Source of the DNA: Rhodospirillales bacterium
GTDB taxonomy: Bacteria > Pseudomonadota > Alphaproteobacteria > Rhodospirillales > JAOUPW01
DNA: 5,512 nucleotides
Direction of reading: 5' to 3'
Assembly: GCA_029879665.1 (NCBI GenBank)
Contig: JAOUPW010000164.1
Coordinates: 1-5,512, forward strand
The notes beneath the pieces were generated by a model. The model worked only from the letters and a program-made list of their open reading frames with translations. It had not been told where the DNA came from and did no database searches. Shown piece after piece: positions 4,372 to 5,512 of this stretch (positions are counted from its first letter, which is position 1; each line of letters starts with the position of its first letter). Both the position numbers and the translations under genes were made by a program.

Positions 4372-5512
4372 ATGGACGCCGTTTCGGAACACCATCTGCT
4401 GCGCCGCCTTGCTTTTGACAATCCGTGGTGGGATTTCAGTTCCGACACGGAAATCCGCTTTCGCCACCCGCCCAAGCGGGCCTTCTATCCCGCATTCGCC
4501 GAACAGGTTCTGGCCAGGGAAACCGGCGAAGCCCTGGTGCTGGCCGGATCCCGGGGCACCGGCAAGACGGTGATGATCCGCCAGATGATCGCGCAGTTGA
4601 TCGAAAGCGGTGTTGCGCCCCGGTCCATTCTCTATGTGGGCATGACCACGACCAGCTACATTTTCAAGGAACTGGACCAGCTGTTCGGTCTTTTTTGCGC
4701 CCGCCACGGCCATCAACCGACGGCCAGCCTTTATGTGTTTTTCGACGAGGCGCAATACGGCCGCGACTGGCGGACCGCGCTGACCGCCCTGGCCCGGGCC
4801 CTGCCCCGGACCCGGTTTGTCGCCGCCGTCTCGGCGGAAGCGCCGGCGCTTACCCCCCGGGAGGCGCCCGACGGAATGACGGTGCAGATCCTGCCGCCGC
4901 TGACCTTTGTGGAATTCCTGCGCTTTCGCGGCAACGAGGAGAAGCTGTTCGGTCCCGGCGCCGGCAAGCCCCAAGGCAAGGCGGTGTTCCGGGAGACGGC
5001 GCTTGCGTTGCTGAACGCCGAGTTCCACCGTTATGTCAACTTCGGCGGGTTTCCCGAAGGCATCCTGCATTCATCCACCGACGCGCCGGCACCCACTTTC
5101 ATCCGTGACACCCTGATTGATCGCGTGCTGCATCGAGATCTGGCGGGCCTCGCCGGTATCAGCGACACCCGGGAGCTGAACCGGCTGTTCGTCGAGCTGG
5201 CGCTCAACAGCGGTCGGGAAGTGGGCATCGAAAGCCTGGCGAAAACCACCGGCATTGCCAAAAACACGGTGCGCAAATACCTGACCTTTCTCGAACACGC
5301 TTTCCTCATCCGCCGGGTCGACCGTGTCGACGGCAAGGCCAAACGGTTTCAGCGCGCCGTCACCTTCAAGGCTTATCTCACCTCGCCCAGCCTGCACGCG
5401 GCCCTGTTCGGCCCTTCGGATGTGGAGGGGGAAGATTTTCCCGGGCTCGCGGAAACGGCGCTGGCGGCGCAATGGCCTTATGATGCGGATGCCGGTGAAC
5501 TGGTATATGCCA
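4372..5512 (+). CDS. AAA-type ATPase of the COG1373 / DUF4143 kind, 3' end cut by window edge
   Basis: The frame is open for 380 codons to the window edge with no stop. The N-terminal motif FDNPWWDF (15-22) precedes the ATPase core: Walker A GSRGTGKT (59-66, Lys65 and Thr66) and Walker B LYVFFDEAQ (120-128, Asp125 and Glu126). Next come PLTFVEFLRFRG (176-187), YVNFGGFPEG (221-230), RVLHRDLAGLAGI (251-263), a winged-helix-like segment SLAKTTGIAKNTVRKYLTFLEHAFLIRRV (288-316, abbreviated region) and KAYLTSPSLHAALFG (333-347), the usual order in this family. The missing C-terminus normally carries a nuclease-like DUF4143 fold; LAETALAAQW (359-368) may be its first helix. Members are common, often horizontally spread, and mostly without known function, so none is assigned. 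The start is uncertain: ATG 4372 or the in-frame ATG 4357 (five residues longer) are best, GTG 4327 is possible. No strong Shine-Dalgarno precedes any of them. No partner gene is visible upstream on the same strand apart from the glycosylase. Confidence 0.85.
   Translation, partial: MDAVSEHHLLRRLAFDNPWWDFSSDTEIRFRHPPKRAFYPAFAEQVLARETGEALVLAGSRGTGKTVMIRQMIAQLIESGVAPRSILYVGMTTTSYIFKELDQLFGLFCARHGHQPTASLYVFFDEAQYGRDWRTALTALARALPRTRFVAAVSAEAPALTPREAPDGMTVQILPPLTFVEFLRFRGNEEKLFGPGAGKPQGKAVFRETALALLNAEFHRYVNFGGFPEGILHSSTDAPAPTFIRDTLIDRVLHRDLAGLAGISDTRELNRLFVELALNSGREVGIESLAKTTGIAKNTVRKYLTFLEHAFLIRRVDRVDGKAKRFQRAVTFKAYLTSPSLHAALFGPSDVEGEDFPGLAETALAAQWPYDADAGELVYA

Noticed and set aside
4150..5070. 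A 306-codon open frame on the minus strand opposite the ATPase gene
   Set aside because: It is antisense to a gene with clear Walker motifs; its composition (rich in Gly, Arg, Gln, His) is what the complement of GC-rich codons gives, and no domain is recognisable.

Overview
The window is a compact, GC-rich stretch of bacterial chromosome with seven protein genes and almost no spare DNA. Families such as Bax, the class III sirtuin, and the kinase/phosphatase pair suggest a Pseudomonadota genome (alpha- or gammaproteobacterial). That placement is inference from gene content only. No rRNA, tRNA, CRISPR array, IS element or phage gene was seen.

Left part (1-1892): a minus-strand operon encodes a low-molecular-weight phosphatase (601-1074, TTG start), then a fructosamine/ribulosamine-3-kinase family protein (589 down to base 1, cut by the window edge), 11 bp apart. 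A plausible sigma70-type promoter lies in the 98-bp gap that separates the phosphatase from a divergent class III sirtuin (cobB-like, 1173-1892). Kinase plus phosphatase is a known deglycation-associated pairing, and class III sirtuins remove succinyl/malonyl groups from lysine. All three could therefore act on non-enzymatic protein modification.

Middle (1893-3513): three perfect 16-bp tandem repeats plus a 4-bp start of a fourth (1915-1966) end 9 bp before a TauE/SafE-type membrane permease gene (1976-2701). A convergent bax-like gene (2710-3513, minus) for a membrane-anchored glucosaminidase-fold protein follows after only 8 bp.

Right part (3514-5512): a 125-bp divergent region precedes a uracil-DNA glycosylase superfamily gene (3639-4256) with four cysteines spaced as in [4Fe-4S] family-4 enzymes. 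About 100-115 bp follow, holding a possible weak terminator and a cluster of GTGCC/GGCAC dyads. A AAA-type ATPase of the COG1373/DUF4143 kind then starts (4372, running off the right edge). The right-hand genes are ordinary in order and show no obvious shared pathway. The most notable signals are the possible protein-repair cluster, the tandem repeat in front of the permease gene, the altered motif A of the glycosylase, and the dyads in front of the ATPase gene.
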